Position numbers and translations under genes: made by a program | Assembly (NCBI RefSeq): GCF_016862795.1 | Contig: NZ_BONQ01000184.1 | Coordinates: 1 to 64,000, forward strand | Source: Dactylosporangium siamense | GTDB lineage: Bacteria; Actinomycetota; Actinomycetes; Mycobacteriales; Micromonosporaceae | DNA length: 64,000 nucleotides | Reading direction: 5' to 3' | Shown: in pieces, positions 17,222 through 27,200 of the stretch | Numbering within the stretch: position 1 is the first letter of the stretch | How the letters are laid out: every line of letters starts with the position of its first letter | The notes under the pieces: model-generated | Database searches by the model: none | Told to the model about the DNA's origin: nothing | Seen by the model: the letters and a program-made list of their open reading frames with translations, nothing else

Positions 17222-18688
17222 GTGAACGTGAAACGATCCCTTCGCCAGGTCCTCCTGGTCGGGGCCGTCGCAACGGTCGTGGCCGCGTCGGTCGCGGTCG
17301 TGCCCCTGGTTCAGGCGAACGCCGCCGCCGCGTGTGCCCCGGCGTGGAGCGCCTCGGCCGTCTACGTCAAAGACAACGTCGTCTCATACCAGGCCCACAA
17401 CTACACCGCGAAGTGGTGGACCACCAACGAGGTGCCGACCGCCAGCGGCCAGTGGGGCGTCTGGGCCGACAACGGCGCGTGCGGTGGCGGTACCACCCCC
17501 ACCACCCCGCCGGTGACCAGCAACCCGCCCACCTCCAACCCGCCGACCTCGCAGCCGCCGACCCAGCCGGGCGGCAAGGCGGTCGTCGGCTACTTCGCCG
17601 AGTGGGGCGTCTACGCCCGTAACTACCACGTGAAGAACATCGTCACCAGCGGCTCGGCGTCGAAGCTGACCCACATCCTCTACGCGTTCGGCAACACCAG
17701 TGGCGGCAACTGCTCCATCGGTGACTCGTACGCCGACTACGACAAGGCGTACACCGCGGCCGACTCGGTCGACGGCGTCGCGGACACCTGGGACGCCGGC
17801 GCGCTGCGCGGCAACTTCAACCAGCTGCGCAAGCTCAAGCGGCTGTACCCAAACATCAAGGTGATCTGGTCGTTCGGCGGCTGGACCTGGTCCGGCGGCT
17901 TCACCCAGGCGGCGGCGAACCCGACCGGCTTCGCGAACTCCTGCTACAACCTGGTCAAGGACTCCCGGTGGGCCGACGTCTTCGACGGCATCGACATCGA
18001 CTGGGAATACCCGAACGCCTGTGGTCTCAGCTGTGACGCCAGCGGCCCGGCCAGCTACAACAACGTCATCTCCGCGCTGCGCAACAAGTTCGGCTCGAGC
18101 TTCCTGATCACCTCGGCGATCTCGGCGGACGGCTCCAACGGCGGCAAGCTCGACGCGGCCGACTACGCCTCCGGCATCGCCAAGCTCAACCTGGTCTTCC
18201 CGATGACCTACGACTACTTCGGCGCCTTCGCCCCGCAGGGGCCGACGGCACCGCACTCGCCGCTGAACTCCTACACCGGCATCCCGACTCAGGGCTTCTG
18301 GTCCGACGCGGCGATCCAGAAACTCAAGAGCAAGGGCGTGCCGGCCAACAAGATGCTGCTCGGCATCGGCTTCTACGGCCGCGGCTGGACCGGCGTCACG
18401 CAGACCGCGCCCGGCGGCACCGCCACCGGTGCGGCCCCCGGCACGTACGAGGCGGGCATCGAGGACTACAAGGTCCTCAAGAACAGCTGCCCGCCCACCG
18501 GCACCGTCGGCGGCACGTCGTACTCGAAGTGCGGCAGCAACTGGTGGAGCTACGACACGCCCTCGACCATCGCGGGCAAGATGACCTACGCCAAGAACCA
18601 GGGTCTCGGCGGAGCGTTCTTCTGGGAGTTCTCCGGCGACACCAGCAACGGCGAGCTCATCACCGCGATCAAGAACGGCCTCGCCTGA
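17222..18688 (+). CDS. Secreted GH18 chitinase with N-terminal CBM5/12
   Basis: 488 residues from GTG 17222 (a second GTG at 17228 is possible). Sec signal peptide: KRSLRQ, hydrophobic LLVGAVATVVAASVAVV, cleavage near QANAAAA. Residues 38-90 form a chitin-binding CBM5/12 domain (PAWSASAVYVKDNVVSYQ, aromatic AKWWTTNEVP, GVWADNGAC), then a Thr/Pro linker, then the GH18 TIM barrel with catalytic DGIDIDWEYP (Glu as proton donor), SFGGWTWSGG, and MTYDYFGAF, ending GGAFFWEFSGD. Hydrolyses beta-1,4-GlcNAc linkages in extracellular chitin. A terminator hairpin follows. Confidence 0.95.
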   Translation: MNVKRSLRQVLLVGAVATVVAASVAVVPLVQANAAAACAPAWSASAVYVKDNVVSYQAHNYTAKWWTTNEVPTASGQWGVWADNGACGGGTTPTTPPVTSNPPTSNPPTSQPPTQPGGKAVVGYFAEWGVYARNYHVKNIVTSGSASKLTHILYAFGNTSGGNCSIGDSYADYDKAYTAADSVDGVADTWDAGALRGNFNQLRKLKRLYPNIKVIWSFGGWTWSGGFTQAAANPTGFANSCYNLVKDSRWADVFDGIDIDWEYPNACGLSCDASGPASYNNVISALRNKFGSSFLITSAISADGSNGGKLDAADYASGIAKLNLVFPMTYDYFGAFAPQGPTAPHSPLNSYTGIPTQGFWSDAAIQKLKSKGVPANKMLLGIGFYGRGWTGVTQTAPGGTATGAAPGTYEAGIEDYKVLKNSCPPTGTVGGTSYSKCGSNWWSYDTPSTIAGKMTYAKNQGLGGAFFWEFSGDTSNGELITAIKNGLA

Positions 18689-18716
18689 TCATCACCAGCT
18701 GATTGAGCACGTCGCG

Positions 18717-18747
18717 CCGCCGCAGCCCAGGTCCCGGGCTGCGGCGG
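18717..18747 (+). terminator. Hairpin terminator after chitinase
   Basis: CCGCCGCAGCCC (18717-18728), 7-nt loop, GGGCTGCGGCGG (18736-18747): a perfect 12-bp stem 29 bp after the chitinase stop. It lacks a clear U-tract, as is usual in high-GC actinobacteria. Confidence 0.7.
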
Positions 18748-18778
18748 TTCGGCGTTTCCGCCGCGGCCGGTTGCGTGG

Positions 18779-19016
18779 TCATGGCGTGCCGATCTCGACC
18801 ACGAGTGGCAGGGTGCGGCCGCCGTTGGCCGTTGCCGCCGGGCAGGCGGTGACCCCGAGCAGGAGGTCGCGCTCGGCCACGAAGGTCACGCTCTGCCCGG
18901 CCACCGCGTTCGGCGGGACGACGGTGAGCCTGCCGTCCGGCGCGATCCCCACGCGCATGAAGACGTTGAGTTACAACCGGGACACGGTGTACGGCACCCT
19001 CGCCGGCGCGACCTGA
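18779..19016 (-). pseudogene. DUF1989 (urea carboxylase-associated) C-terminal remnant
   Basis: Reading the minus strand gives an in-frame TAA around 18972, then NVFMRVGIAPDGRLTVVPP, VTFVAERDLLLGVTACPAA and GGRTLPLVVEI, ending in a stop at 18779. This matches the C-terminal end of DUF1989 proteins (NLFM, PDGRL, AERDLLV, ACP motifs). The N-terminal domain with metal ligands is missing and the internal stop breaks the frame, so it is a degraded remnant. Confidence 0.6.
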
Positions 19017-19098
19017 CATTCGGCTGCCGGCGGTTCGATAGTGCCCCGCCCACTGGCGACCCGGACGGCGTCTCAAGGACCGCCCGGGTGCCGGTGTT

Positions 19099-19395
19099 TC
19101 ACGGCGGCGCCGGCTTCTCCAGCCCGCGGATCTCGACCCACAGCGTCCGGAGCTGCTCGACGTCGCGGTCGCTGCGGCCGAACACCTCGAGCATGTCGTC
19201 GACATGGTGCCATTTCGGCGACCGCTCCCCGACGCCGTTGAGCATCCGGGACACCGTGGACTTGGAGACGCCGAGCTGGCCGGCGATCGCGCTGTACGAC
19301 GGCTCGCCGGCCGCCCGGTGTGCCGCCACCAGCTGCGCCGTCAGCCGCTGCCGCAGGGCGCGCAGCCGCTCGGCGTCATTCTCCTGAAGGTTCAT
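19099..19395 (-). CDS. Small helix-turn-helix DNA-binding protein
   Basis: 98 residues. Central HTH: YSAIAGQLGVSKSTVSRMLNG, as in XRE/LacI-type domains, flanked by a charged N-terminal helix and a C-terminal helix with Trp residues. No effector domain. It lies 80 bp downstream of the flotillin gene on the same strand and could be last in that operon or separately expressed. Similar small HTH proteins are common in actinobacteria without known targets. Confidence 0.75.
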   Translation of the reverse strand: MNLQENDAERLRALRQRLTAQLVAAHRAAGEPSYSAIAGQLGVSKSTVSRMLNGVGERSPKWHHVDDMLEVFGRSDRDVEQLRTLWVEIRGLEKPAPP

Positions 19396-19475
19396 CGATC
19401 ACGACACACGACAATGTGTTGACGGTATCCACCAATCAAGCATGCCGATGCATCGCGGCCCGGTAAAGACCGGGT

Positions 19476-20612
19476 TCAGGCCGCGTCGCGTCGGACGACC
19501 GCGGTGCCCGCCGTGGATTCGCCGGCGGGCGTGGGAGCCATGCCCTTGCGGACGGCCTCCAGCAGCGCGGTGCCCTGTGCGGCGAGGGACGCCACGACGC
19601 TGTTGAGGCCCTCCGCGCCGTCCAGCACGGTCAGGTTGGCGCCCTGCAGGCCCTCCGCCGCGGCCCGGAGCAGGTCGGGCAACTGCTCGATCATCATCTG
19701 GTCGAGGGCGATGCGGCCCTGCGCGGCGGCCGCCTCCGCGGACAGCTTCGTGGCGTCGGCATCCGCGCGGGCGAGGGTGACGATCCGCTCCGCCTCGGCC
19801 TGCGCGGGGCGGACGACCTCGGCGATGAGCTGCGCCTGGCGCAGTTCGGCGTGCTTCTGCGCGACGAGGGCCTGCTCGACCAGCACGTGCTGCTGGGCCT
19901 GCGCGGCCGCGAGGGGACCGGCCTGCGCGGCGGTCTGCTGGGCCTGGTCGATCTCGGCCTGGTAGCGCGCCTGGGCGATGGCGGTCTGGCGCGCGTACTC
20001 GGCCTGGTTGCGCCGGCTCTCCTGCTGCGCCATCGCGCTGGCCTGGTCCGCGATGGCCTGGGCGACGTTGGCCTCCTGGTTGACCCGGGCCTGGTGCGGC
20101 GCCGCGAGGGCCTTGATGTATCCGACGCCCTTGTCGTGAATGCTGCTGATCTGCAGCGAGTCGATGTCCAGGCCGATGCGGGCCATCTCGGTCTTGCTGG
20201 CGTCGACGATCGCGTCGGCCAGGGTCTGCTGCTCCCGGATGATCGCCTCGACCGTCATGCTGCCGATGATGCTGCGCAGGTGCCCGCTGAAGATCCGCCC
20301 GACCAGGACGGGCATCTGCGTCTGGTCGCCCTGGAACCGGCGGGCCGCCGCCGCGACCGACTCGTGGTCGTCGCCGACCTTGAACGCGATGACGGCCTGG
20401 ACGTGCAGGGTCAGGCCCTGCTGGGTGTAGCAGTCCTCCTCGACCTCGGCCTCCTGCATGGCCAGGGTCAGCCGGGTGGCCTTGGAGAACACGGGCACGA
20501 CGAACGCGCCGTGCCCGGTGACGATCTTGAACGGTAGTGCGTCTGCCCCTCGTTGCTTCCTGCCGCTGATCAGCAGGGCTTCGTTCGGGGCGGGAACACG
20601 GTAACCGAACAT
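19476..20612 (-). CDS. SPFH/flotillin-like protein
   Basis: 378 residues from ATG 20612 (MFGYRVPAPNEALLISGRKQ). SPFH/band-7 domain to about residue 170, then a long Ala/Glu/Gln-rich coiled coil (residues 175-300) typical of flotillins, ending in a C-terminal oligomerisation region. There is no strong N-terminal membrane helix, so it probably associates with the membrane peripherally. Flotillins organise membrane microdomains and are often encoded with an NfeD-type partner, present just upstream (13-bp gap). Confidence 0.9.
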   Translation of the reverse strand: MFGYRVPAPNEALLISGRKQRGADALPFKIVTGHGAFVVPVFSKATRLTLAMQEAEVEEDCYTQQGLTLHVQAVIAFKVGDDHESVAAAARRFQGDQTQMPVLVGRIFSGHLRSIIGSMTVEAIIREQQTLADAIVDASKTEMARIGLDIDSLQISSIHDKGVGYIKALAAPHQARVNQEANVAQAIADQASAMAQQESRRNQAEYARQTAIAQARYQAEIDQAQQTAAQAGPLAAAQAQQHVLVEQALVAQKHAELRQAQLIAEVVRPAQAEAERIVTLARADADATKLSAEAAAAQGRIALDQMMIEQLPDLLRAAAEGLQGANLTVLDGAEGLNSVVASLAAQGTALLEAVRKGMAPTPAGESTAGTAVVRRDAA

Positions 20613-20625
20613 GGGTTGGCCTCTC

Positions 20626-20862
20626 TCAGCCAGTGGTGGTGTGGTCCCCGGGCATCGGCGACCACGGTTCGACGTCCACCTGGCGCGCACCACGGAAGTG
20701 GACGACGAGCACGTGGGCGCCGGCCGGCAGGGGCTGCGCGGCGAACGCCAGATAGTGGTGGGGTACGCCCTGGACGACGACCCGGATCTCGCCGGGCCGA
20801 TCACCCCCGCGCACCGCGGTGACCACCACGGCGACCCTGCCGACCAGCGACTGACCGCGCAC
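20626..20862 (-). CDS. NfeD-like OB-fold protein, flotillin partner
   Basis: 78 residues from GTG 20862 (GGAG upstream). A beta-rich sequence, SLVGRVAVVVTAVRGGDRPG, IRVVVQGVPHHYLAFA, LPAGAHVLVVHFRGA, ending RQVDVEPW, matches the OB-fold of NfeD proteins that accompany flotillins. No membrane segments, so it is the short soluble type. A longer in-frame start further upstream would read through the dispersed repeat and is unlikely. Confidence 0.7.
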   Translation of the reverse strand: MRGQSLVGRVAVVVTAVRGGDRPGEIRVVVQGVPHHYLAFAAQPLPAGAHVLVVHFRGARQVDVEPWSPMPGDHTTTG

Positions 20863-20921
20863 GGACCACTCCAAACCCCGTCGCCCGATCCGCGCACTCC
20901 CGCGCGTCGTGACGTGTGCGA

Positions 20922-20980
20922 TCCAGATTGTGCACCCGCCGAACCACCCCCGTACGCCCCCACACAACAAGCAGACACGT
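20922..20980. repeat. Dispersed intergenic repeat, copy 1
   Basis: About 58 bp (core CACCCGCCGAACCACCCC followed by GTACGCCCCC) matching 51611-51667 with a few mismatches and small gaps. Lies between the cupin and NfeD-like genes. The two copies are 30 kb apart, same orientation. Confidence 0.65.
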
Positions 20981-21006
20981 GTCGGTCGTCACGCTCCGCT
21001 CGGCGG

Positions 21007-21480
21007 TCAGTCCTGGGCGGCGACGACGTGCGGGGTGGTGTTGAACCGGGCGCGGAACTCGTTGAGCATCGCGTCGTCGACCACGGCGCCCGAGGCGACC
21101 GCGTCGTGCACCTGCCGGAAGTAGTCCTCGTAGCCGGCCGGTGTGTAGAGGCACAGCCCCCGCACGGTCGCGTCCCCGGCGTTGCGGAACCCGTGCGGCG
21201 TGCCACGGAGCGCGGCGAGGAGGTGGCCCGGGCCGACGGTGACCTCACCGTCGCCGTTGTGCACGGTGAGCTCGTTCTCCAGCACGTAGAAGTACTCATC
21301 GTGGCCGTGGTGGACGTGCGGCCGGGCGCCCATCGTGCCCGGGGCAAGACTGAACTCCTCGAAAGCGAACCGGCCGCCCGTCTGCGCGGCGGTCAGCCGG
21401 AACAGGTGGTCGACCCCGGCCGCCTCGATCGTCTCCCCCTCACCGGGAAGGATCAGGAGCGGTCGCGTCTCGTCAGTCAT
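21007..21480 (-). CDS. Cupin-domain protein
   Basis: 157 residues from ATG 21480 (MTDETRPLLILPGEGETIEA). A single cupin beta-barrel: metal ligands in HVHHGHDEYFYVLENELTV and the second motif GTPHGFRNAGDA. A C-terminal helical tail (YEDYFRQVHDAVASG) is common in quercetinase-like cupins of actinobacteria. Substrate unknown. It follows the LysR gene on the same strand, 57 bp downstream, and may be co-transcribed. Confidence 0.85.
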   Translation of the reverse strand: MTDETRPLLILPGEGETIEAAGVDHLFRLTAAQTGGRFAFEEFSLAPGTMGARPHVHHGHDEYFYVLENELTVHNGDGEVTVGPGHLLAALRGTPHGFRNAGDATVRGLCLYTPAGYEDYFRQVHDAVASGAVVDDAMLNEFRARFNTTPHVVAAQD

Positions 21481-21536
21481 GATCACATTGTGCCGAACGG
21501 GCGCGCCGTCCCGCTGCCCCGCGAGCCGACTTTCGA

Positions 21537-22442
21537 TCATGCGACGGCGGCGGCGCGCAGGGCGGCGGCGACGTGCCTGGCCGGATCCGACAGTCGGTGC
21601 GGCAGGTGGGCGAGCAGCAGCCTGCGCTGCTCCTGCGGGCCGTCGCGGACGGTCAGGACCCGAACCCCGGCGGGAACGGCGGAGACCAGGGACGCCGGCA
21701 CCGTCGTCACGCCGCAGCCGGCGGCGACGAGGTGGAGCTTCGCGAGCCAGTCACGGGCGGTGTGCGCGATCTCGGCGCGTTCGTCGAGGCCGGGCCATAC
21801 GCCCAGGAGGCTTTCGTCGCCCTGGGAACGGCTCGCGATCCACGGCAGGCCGTGCAGGTCGGCGACGTCGACGGCGGTCGCGCGGGCGAGGGGGTGCCCG
21901 GCGGGCACCGCGACGCGCAGGCCGCGCTCGGCGAGGGTGGTCAGCGCCAGCGCCGGCGAGCCGTCCGGCGGGCGGAACGGTGGGGCCGCGGCGAGCAGCG
22001 CCAGGTCCAGCGTGCCGGCCCGCAGGGCCCGCACCAGCGACGGCGTGCTGCCCTCCCGGCTCACCACGGTCACCGCGGGGTGGCTGCGGCGCAGCGCGGC
22101 GAGGGCCTGGGGCACGAGGACGGCACCCGCGGAGGTGAACCAGCCGAGGCGGACGGTGCCGGCCCCGTCGGGCAGGCCGGCGAGCTCCCGGGCGGTGGCG
22201 TCGAGCTGATCCAGAACGGTCACCGCGCGGCGCAGGACGAGCTGTCCGGCGGGGGTCAGGTGCACCCCGTCGTGCCGGCGTTCGAGCAGCCGGGTCCCGG
22301 CGGCCCGCTCCACCGACGCGACCTGCCGGGACACCGCGGACTGGGTGTAGCCGAGCGCGCCGGCCGCGGCGGTGAGGGTCCCGCGCTCCGCGACGGCCCG
22401 GAACACGCGCAGCCCGACGATGGACACGTCCGCGAAGGTCAT
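21537..22442 (-). CDS. LysR-family transcriptional regulator
   Basis: 301 residues: winged HTH (LRVFRAVAERGTLTAAAGAL, YTQSAVSRQVASVERAAG) and effector-binding domain. Divergent from the short-chain dehydrogenase gene at 22514 with a 71-bp spacer; a CGCA-N9-TGCG dyad (22451-22467) lies between and could be its site. Likely controls the SDR and possibly the downstream cupin. Confidence 0.9.
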   Translation of the reverse strand: MTFADVSIVGLRVFRAVAERGTLTAAAGALGYTQSAVSRQVASVERAAGTRLLERRHDGVHLTPAGQLVLRRAVTVLDQLDATARELAGLPDGAGTVRLGWFTSAGAVLVPQALAALRRSHPAVTVVSREGSTPSLVRALRAGTLDLALLAAAPPFRPPDGSPALALTTLAERGLRVAVPAGHPLARATAVDVADLHGLPWIASRSQGDESLLGVWPGLDERAEIAHTARDWLAKLHLVAAGCGVTTVPASLVSAVPAGVRVLTVRDGPQEQRRLLLAHLPHRLSDPARHVAAALRAAAVA

Positions 22443-22513
22443 GACATCTACGCATACCAGGGTTGCGAGATGTTCGTTGGCCGCATGGCCGTGACGTTCC
22501 TAGCGTTGCCCGC

Positions 22514-23341
22514 ATGACAACCGACAGCACGCCCAGGGTCGCCCTGGTCACCGGCGCCACCCAGGGTCTCGGCCGCGCCCTCGTGCAGGGCCTCACACAG
22601 CGCTTCACCGAGCGGGACACCGTGTACCTGACCGGCCGGGACGCCGGCCGGGTCGCGGCGGCGGCGAAGGACCTCGGCGTCAGCGGGGAGGTGCTCGACG
22701 TCGCGGAGCCCGGCGCGGCGCGGCGGGTCGCGGAGCAGATCCGGCAGCGGCACGGCGGCATCGACATCGTGTTCAACAACGCCGTCATGAGGACCGGGCC
22801 GGCCGACCCGCCCGCCGCGGTGATCGAGGAGTACGTCGCGGTCAACAACCTCGGCACGACCGGGGTGCTGCGCGCGTTCCTGCCGCTCCTGCGCGACGGC
22901 GGCCGGGCGATCGTGGTGGCGAGCACGTTCGGCAGCCTGCGGTATCTGGCCCCGGCGCTGCACGACCGGTTCGACGACCTGGCCGACCTGGACGAGGTCG
23001 ACACGCAGGCGCTGCGCTGGCGGGACGCGGTCCGCGACGGCACCGCCATGGCAGGGGCCTGGCCGGCGTTCCTGAACATCCCGTCGAAGATCGCCCAGGT
23101 GGCTGCCATCCGTACCGTGGCGGCGCAACGACGATCGTCGGACCTGGAGCGTGGCGTCCTGCTCGCCGCGGTCTGCCCCGGAATGATCAACACCCCGACG
23201 TCCGGGCAGTGGTGGGACGTCAGCGGCGCCCCGAGCCCGGAGCAGGCCGCGGTGGCGCTGCTCGACCTGGCCCTCGGCCCGGTCGACCCGGCGCACTACG
23301 GCGAACTGGTCCGCCACGGCGAGGTGCTGCCCTGGAAATGA
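22514..23341 (+). CDS. Short-chain dehydrogenase/reductase lacking the canonical catalytic Tyr
   Basis: 275 residues from ATG 22514. Rossmann cofactor motif VALVTGATQGLGRAL (TGxxxGxG), structural NNA in VFNNAVMRT, active-site Ser in VVASTFGSL. At the YxxxK position it reads NIPSK: the Lys is present but the Tyr is replaced by Asn. This variant occurs in some carbonyl-reductase-like SDRs, so activity may use another base or be lost. Divergent from its probable LysR regulator. Confidence 0.85.
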   Translation: MTTDSTPRVALVTGATQGLGRALVQGLTQRFTERDTVYLTGRDAGRVAAAAKDLGVSGEVLDVAEPGAARRVAEQIRQRHGGIDIVFNNAVMRTGPADPPAAVIEEYVAVNNLGTTGVLRAFLPLLRDGGRAIVVASTFGSLRYLAPALHDRFDDLADLDEVDTQALRWRDAVRDGTAMAGAWPAFLNIPSKIAQVAAIRTVAAQRRSSDLERGVLLAAVCPGMINTPTSGQWWDVSGAPSPEQAAVALLDLALGPVDPAHYGELVRHGEVLPWK

Positions 23342-23366
23342 CGCGTGGCGGTGGTCGCGCCCATGA

Positions 23367-24245
23367 CTAGGCGGCGGCCAGGCCCGCCGCGATCGCCGCG
23401 CCGACCTCGACGGTCGACAGATACCGCGAGCTGTCATGGGCGTGGGCACCGTTGTGCACGATGATCGACACCACCTTCGGCCCGAATCGCGAGCGCAGGT
23501 CCTTGACCAGCGCGACCACGTCGCCGTCGTCGGCCAGATTCGTCCAGTGCTCAACGGCTCCCGGCCACACGCCGACGAGTTCGCCCGAGTCGCTGTGCCG
23601 CGGTGACGGATCGAGCCGATCGAAGAAGAGCTGCCGGATCCCGAGTGGCGAACCGAGCGTAATGAACGTGTTCACCTTCCACTCGGGATGCGCGCAGAGC
23701 GCCTCATATGCCGCCACACTGCCGAGCGAGTGGGCGACGACGACCCTCGTCTCCGAGGTCACCGCGTTCTCGACCCGCGCCCGCACCTCTTGGCGGAGCG
23801 ACGGCTCCGTCATGTACCGGCGGACCTGCTGCAGGTCCGACACCAGCAGCCGGTCGAACACGCCCGGCGCGCGGCGGTACGCGGCGGCGAAGAACCGGGA
23901 GTTGGCGAGCGCGTTCAGGGCGGCCTGCACGCTGCGTGGCGTGCGCGCCAACGTCCGCGCGTCGGGCGGCACCACGGCGGAGTCGACCAGCGCCGCCTCA
24001 GCCCACCAGGCAAACAGCAGCTCGACGTCGAACGGGTCCTCGACCTGGGTCTCGGCCGGCTCCGCGGCGCCGAGCATCCGTCCAGCCGGGCGGAAGAGAT
24101 CGCCGTAGAAGGCGCAGGAGAGGTCGTCGGGCGCGACCTCGGCCCTGGAGAGTCCACCCGATATCGCCGGGAACCAGTCGGCGTGCATGACACCCGAGTT
24201 TCGGTACTGATTGCCGACGCCGTGCACTCCGACAATTCTGCTCAA
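23367..24245 (-). CDS. Alpha/beta hydrolase (lipase-like) in caspase operon
   Basis: About 292 residues; TTG 24245 has AGGAG ten bases upstream (TTG 24269 is the alternative). The first strand, SRIVGVHGVGNQYRNSG, forms an oxyanion-type loop; the nucleophile elbow is VVVAHSLGSVAAYEAL (AHSLG, a GxSxG variant), followed by FITLGSPLGIRQLF, a candidate Asp in NLADDGDVVALV and His in VHNGAHAHDSS. Looks like a serine hydrolase of lipase or phospholipase type. It sits 42 bp after the caspase-STAND-WD40 gene on the same strand, so it may be an effector or a released partner in the same response. Confidence 0.8.
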   Translation of the reverse strand: MSRIVGVHGVGNQYRNSGVMHADWFPAISGGLSRAEVAPDDLSCAFYGDLFRPAGRMLGAAEPAETQVEDPFDVELLFAWWAEAALVDSAVVPPDARTLARTPRSVQAALNALANSRFFAAAYRRAPGVFDRLLVSDLQQVRRYMTEPSLRQEVRARVENAVTSETRVVVAHSLGSVAAYEALCAHPEWKVNTFITLGSPLGIRQLFFDRLDPSPRHSDSGELVGVWPGAVEHWTNLADDGDVVALVKDLRSRFGPKVVSIIVHNGAHAHDSSRYLSTVEVGAAIAAGLAAA

Positions 24246-24287
24246 CGGATCAACGCTCCTGCCTGGCAATGGCTCGACGCGACGGCG

Positions 24288-27200
24288 TCAGCTCAGCGAA
24301 AATGTGACAACGCCTGCCGCGCAGCCCGCGGCCAGCGTGGTGCGATCGACGAACTCGAGGGAGGCGACCGGCGAGTTCAGTTCGATTCGATACAGTTCCT
24401 TCCAGGCTTGATCAACCACGACGATCGTGTTCTGCAGTCCGACCGCGACCGTGCCGCTCGCCTGATCGATCGCGACGGCCGTGATGAGTCCGTCGAACAC
24501 GTGCGCCTTCTGCATCTGACCGCCGCGCCGCGCGGACGCATCGATCGGGCGGGAGAACAGCGTGTTGCCGCTGCCGAAGTAGATCTTGTTGCCGGACTCG
24601 TTGACCACCAGGCAGGTCACCGGGTCGCGGAACCGGAACGAGCCCAGCAGCCGGCCGGTGCGGACGTTCCACCAGCAGGCAAGCGAGTCCAGGCCCGCGG
24701 TGAAGGCGATCACCTTCTTGCCCGTCACGGCCGTCGCGATCACCGTCACCCGGCCCCGATGCCTCCGCCAGGGTTTTCCCAGCCGCTGCGGCGCACCTTC
24801 GATGTTCCACGCCTCGACGTCGTACATCTCGATCCCCCACCAGGACGAAGGGCGGACCGGGGACGGGGAGATGACGATCCGCTTGTTGTCGACAACGGCG
24901 AATCCGACCGAGGACTGCGGTGCGACCTCGCTGCGGTAGTACTGCCTGACGCAGAGCGAGCGGTTCGTGTCCCACACCCGGACCTCACCGTCCTCGCCAC
25001 CGGTCACGGCGAACGTCGTGTCGTTCGAGACTCCGATCACGAGGGACCTGATCCAGCCGTCGTGTCCCGCCCAGGCATTGGCGGCCTGCGCTCCGTCGGC
25101 GACCCGGCGGAAGACGACGTGCCCGAACTCCCCGACGGTCGCCACCATCTGCTCACCCTTGATGGAGAGGGCCTTGACCGCCTGCACGCCGCCCTTGAGC
25201 TGCGCGGGCGGCGGCGCCGTGGTCGGACGTTCGGCCAGCCGCCAGACCTCCATCGACGCGTCCTCATTGGCGGCGGCGAGGATGAGCCCGGCGCCGGCGT
25301 CGAAGGCGGAGATCGCATCGATGCGGCCACCCACGGGCGACGTCCGCGAACCTGAGAACTTGGCCAACCGGACGTCCCACCGCGCGACGACGCCGTTGTC
25401 GTAGCCGAGATACACGTACGCGTCGGGAGTGATCAGGGCGCACGTCACACCGGGCACCGAACGGACCACCACCTCGTTGTCGGGCAGTTTCCACAGGGCC
25501 AGGTCCTCGCCCACGACCGCGATGATGGTGTGGGCGTCCGCCGTGCTGTGCACACCCAGCTCCCTGACGGGCCCGTTGCCGATGACACTGTCCGAGGCGG
25601 TCGACGCCAGAAGCTCATTCGTGTATCGCACGACGCGACCCGAACGGTTTCCGACGAGGACCGCCCGGGCGTTCGGGCCGTGTTGGGCGTACACCGCGGT
25701 GATCGGGGACTCGCTCGGGTCGACGGTCTGCGCGATCAGTTGGCTGTTCTCGAGACTCCAGGTGCACAGCAGGCCGTCCGAGTCGCCGGCGCAGCCGAAG
25801 CCTCCGTCGAGCGTGTATCCGGCGCCGAGCGCGGTGACCCGGCGGTTCGCCAGGCTGTAGGGCTCGCCGACGATGTCACCGGTCGAGAGGTCCCAGATCC
25901 GCACGCCGCTGTGGACGCCCGCGGTGATCGCGACCGGTAGACCGGTGCGCTTGCCCAGGACCATGCAGGCGACTCCCCCGGAATGGGCGAACCAGCTGCG
26001 CAGCAGCCCTCCCGACGTCCCGTCGAACACGCGGATGATGCCGTCGCGGCTGGCGGTCACCAGGACGATTCGCCCCTCCACCTCGACCGGCATCATATCG
26101 ACGACGGCGCGGGTGTGCCCTTGCCAGGCATCGGCGGCCGGCGGCCGCGCCTCGAGGTCCCACAACCGGACGCTTCCGTCGTCGGCGCCACTGGCGATCA
26201 GCGCCCGCTGCTCGATGACCACCGGCTTCAGGGCATTGACCGGACCAGTATGGCCGCGCCAGGCCGGACCGAGCGGTCGCATGGAAGGCACGTTCCACGG
26301 GCGTACCAGACCATCCGCGCCGCCGGTGACCACGATGCTCTCAAGACCGACCTGGAGCGAGGTCATGGCGGTGACCGCGCCTCCGTGGGCCAACCGCGGA
26401 GAATGCTCCGAATGCAGCTGGACCGTGTTTCCCCGCTCCTCGACGCGCCAGTTCATGACTTCGCCGTCCACCGCGCCTGAGGTGAGGATCGGGCTTGCTC
26501 CGTCGTCCGAGACGGCCAGGCTGGTGATCGCCGTCCCATGAGCATTGCGGTCCCGATGCAGACGCCCGCTGGCCGCGTTCCAGACGTAGAGACGACCGTC
26601 CGCGGTGCCCGTGACGAACAGCGTCTTGCTGTCCAGCGACATCACGACGACCGCGGTGATCGCTGACTCATGCACGAAGTCACGGTCGGGTACCGCCCGC
26701 CGCCAGCACCATTTGACGAACCCGCGCACGCGATCGAACCATGAGAACCGGCCGAACTCGTCGTCGACGAACCTCGGTCGCGGCTCAGGTTGCATCACCC
26801 GGATGCGTTTCGGGCGGCCCGATCCTTTGTCGCGCAGGTCATAGATCAGCAGCGCTTTGCCGACCGCGGCGGCAGCGATGAGACGGTGCCCGACCCGCAA
26901 GGACACAAAGCCGTGGCAGCCGTTCACCGATGCGCGCCGGATACGCCTGATGGCACTGAGATCCGCGAGGCTCCTGACGATGATCCGTCCGCTCCGGTAC
27001 GCGATCACCAGGAGGTCGCGCTTGGCGAAATCGACTACGTCGAGCACCTGGACCGTGGTCTTCCCGAGCCGGCGGGTCGACATCAGGGCAGGGTTCTTCA
27101 ACGGATTCCAGGAGTGCACCGAGCCGGCCGAGGTGCCACTCAGCACCACGTCGGCGGGGCTCCCGCTGCCGACGGCGATCGCGGTCACCTCCTCGACCGG

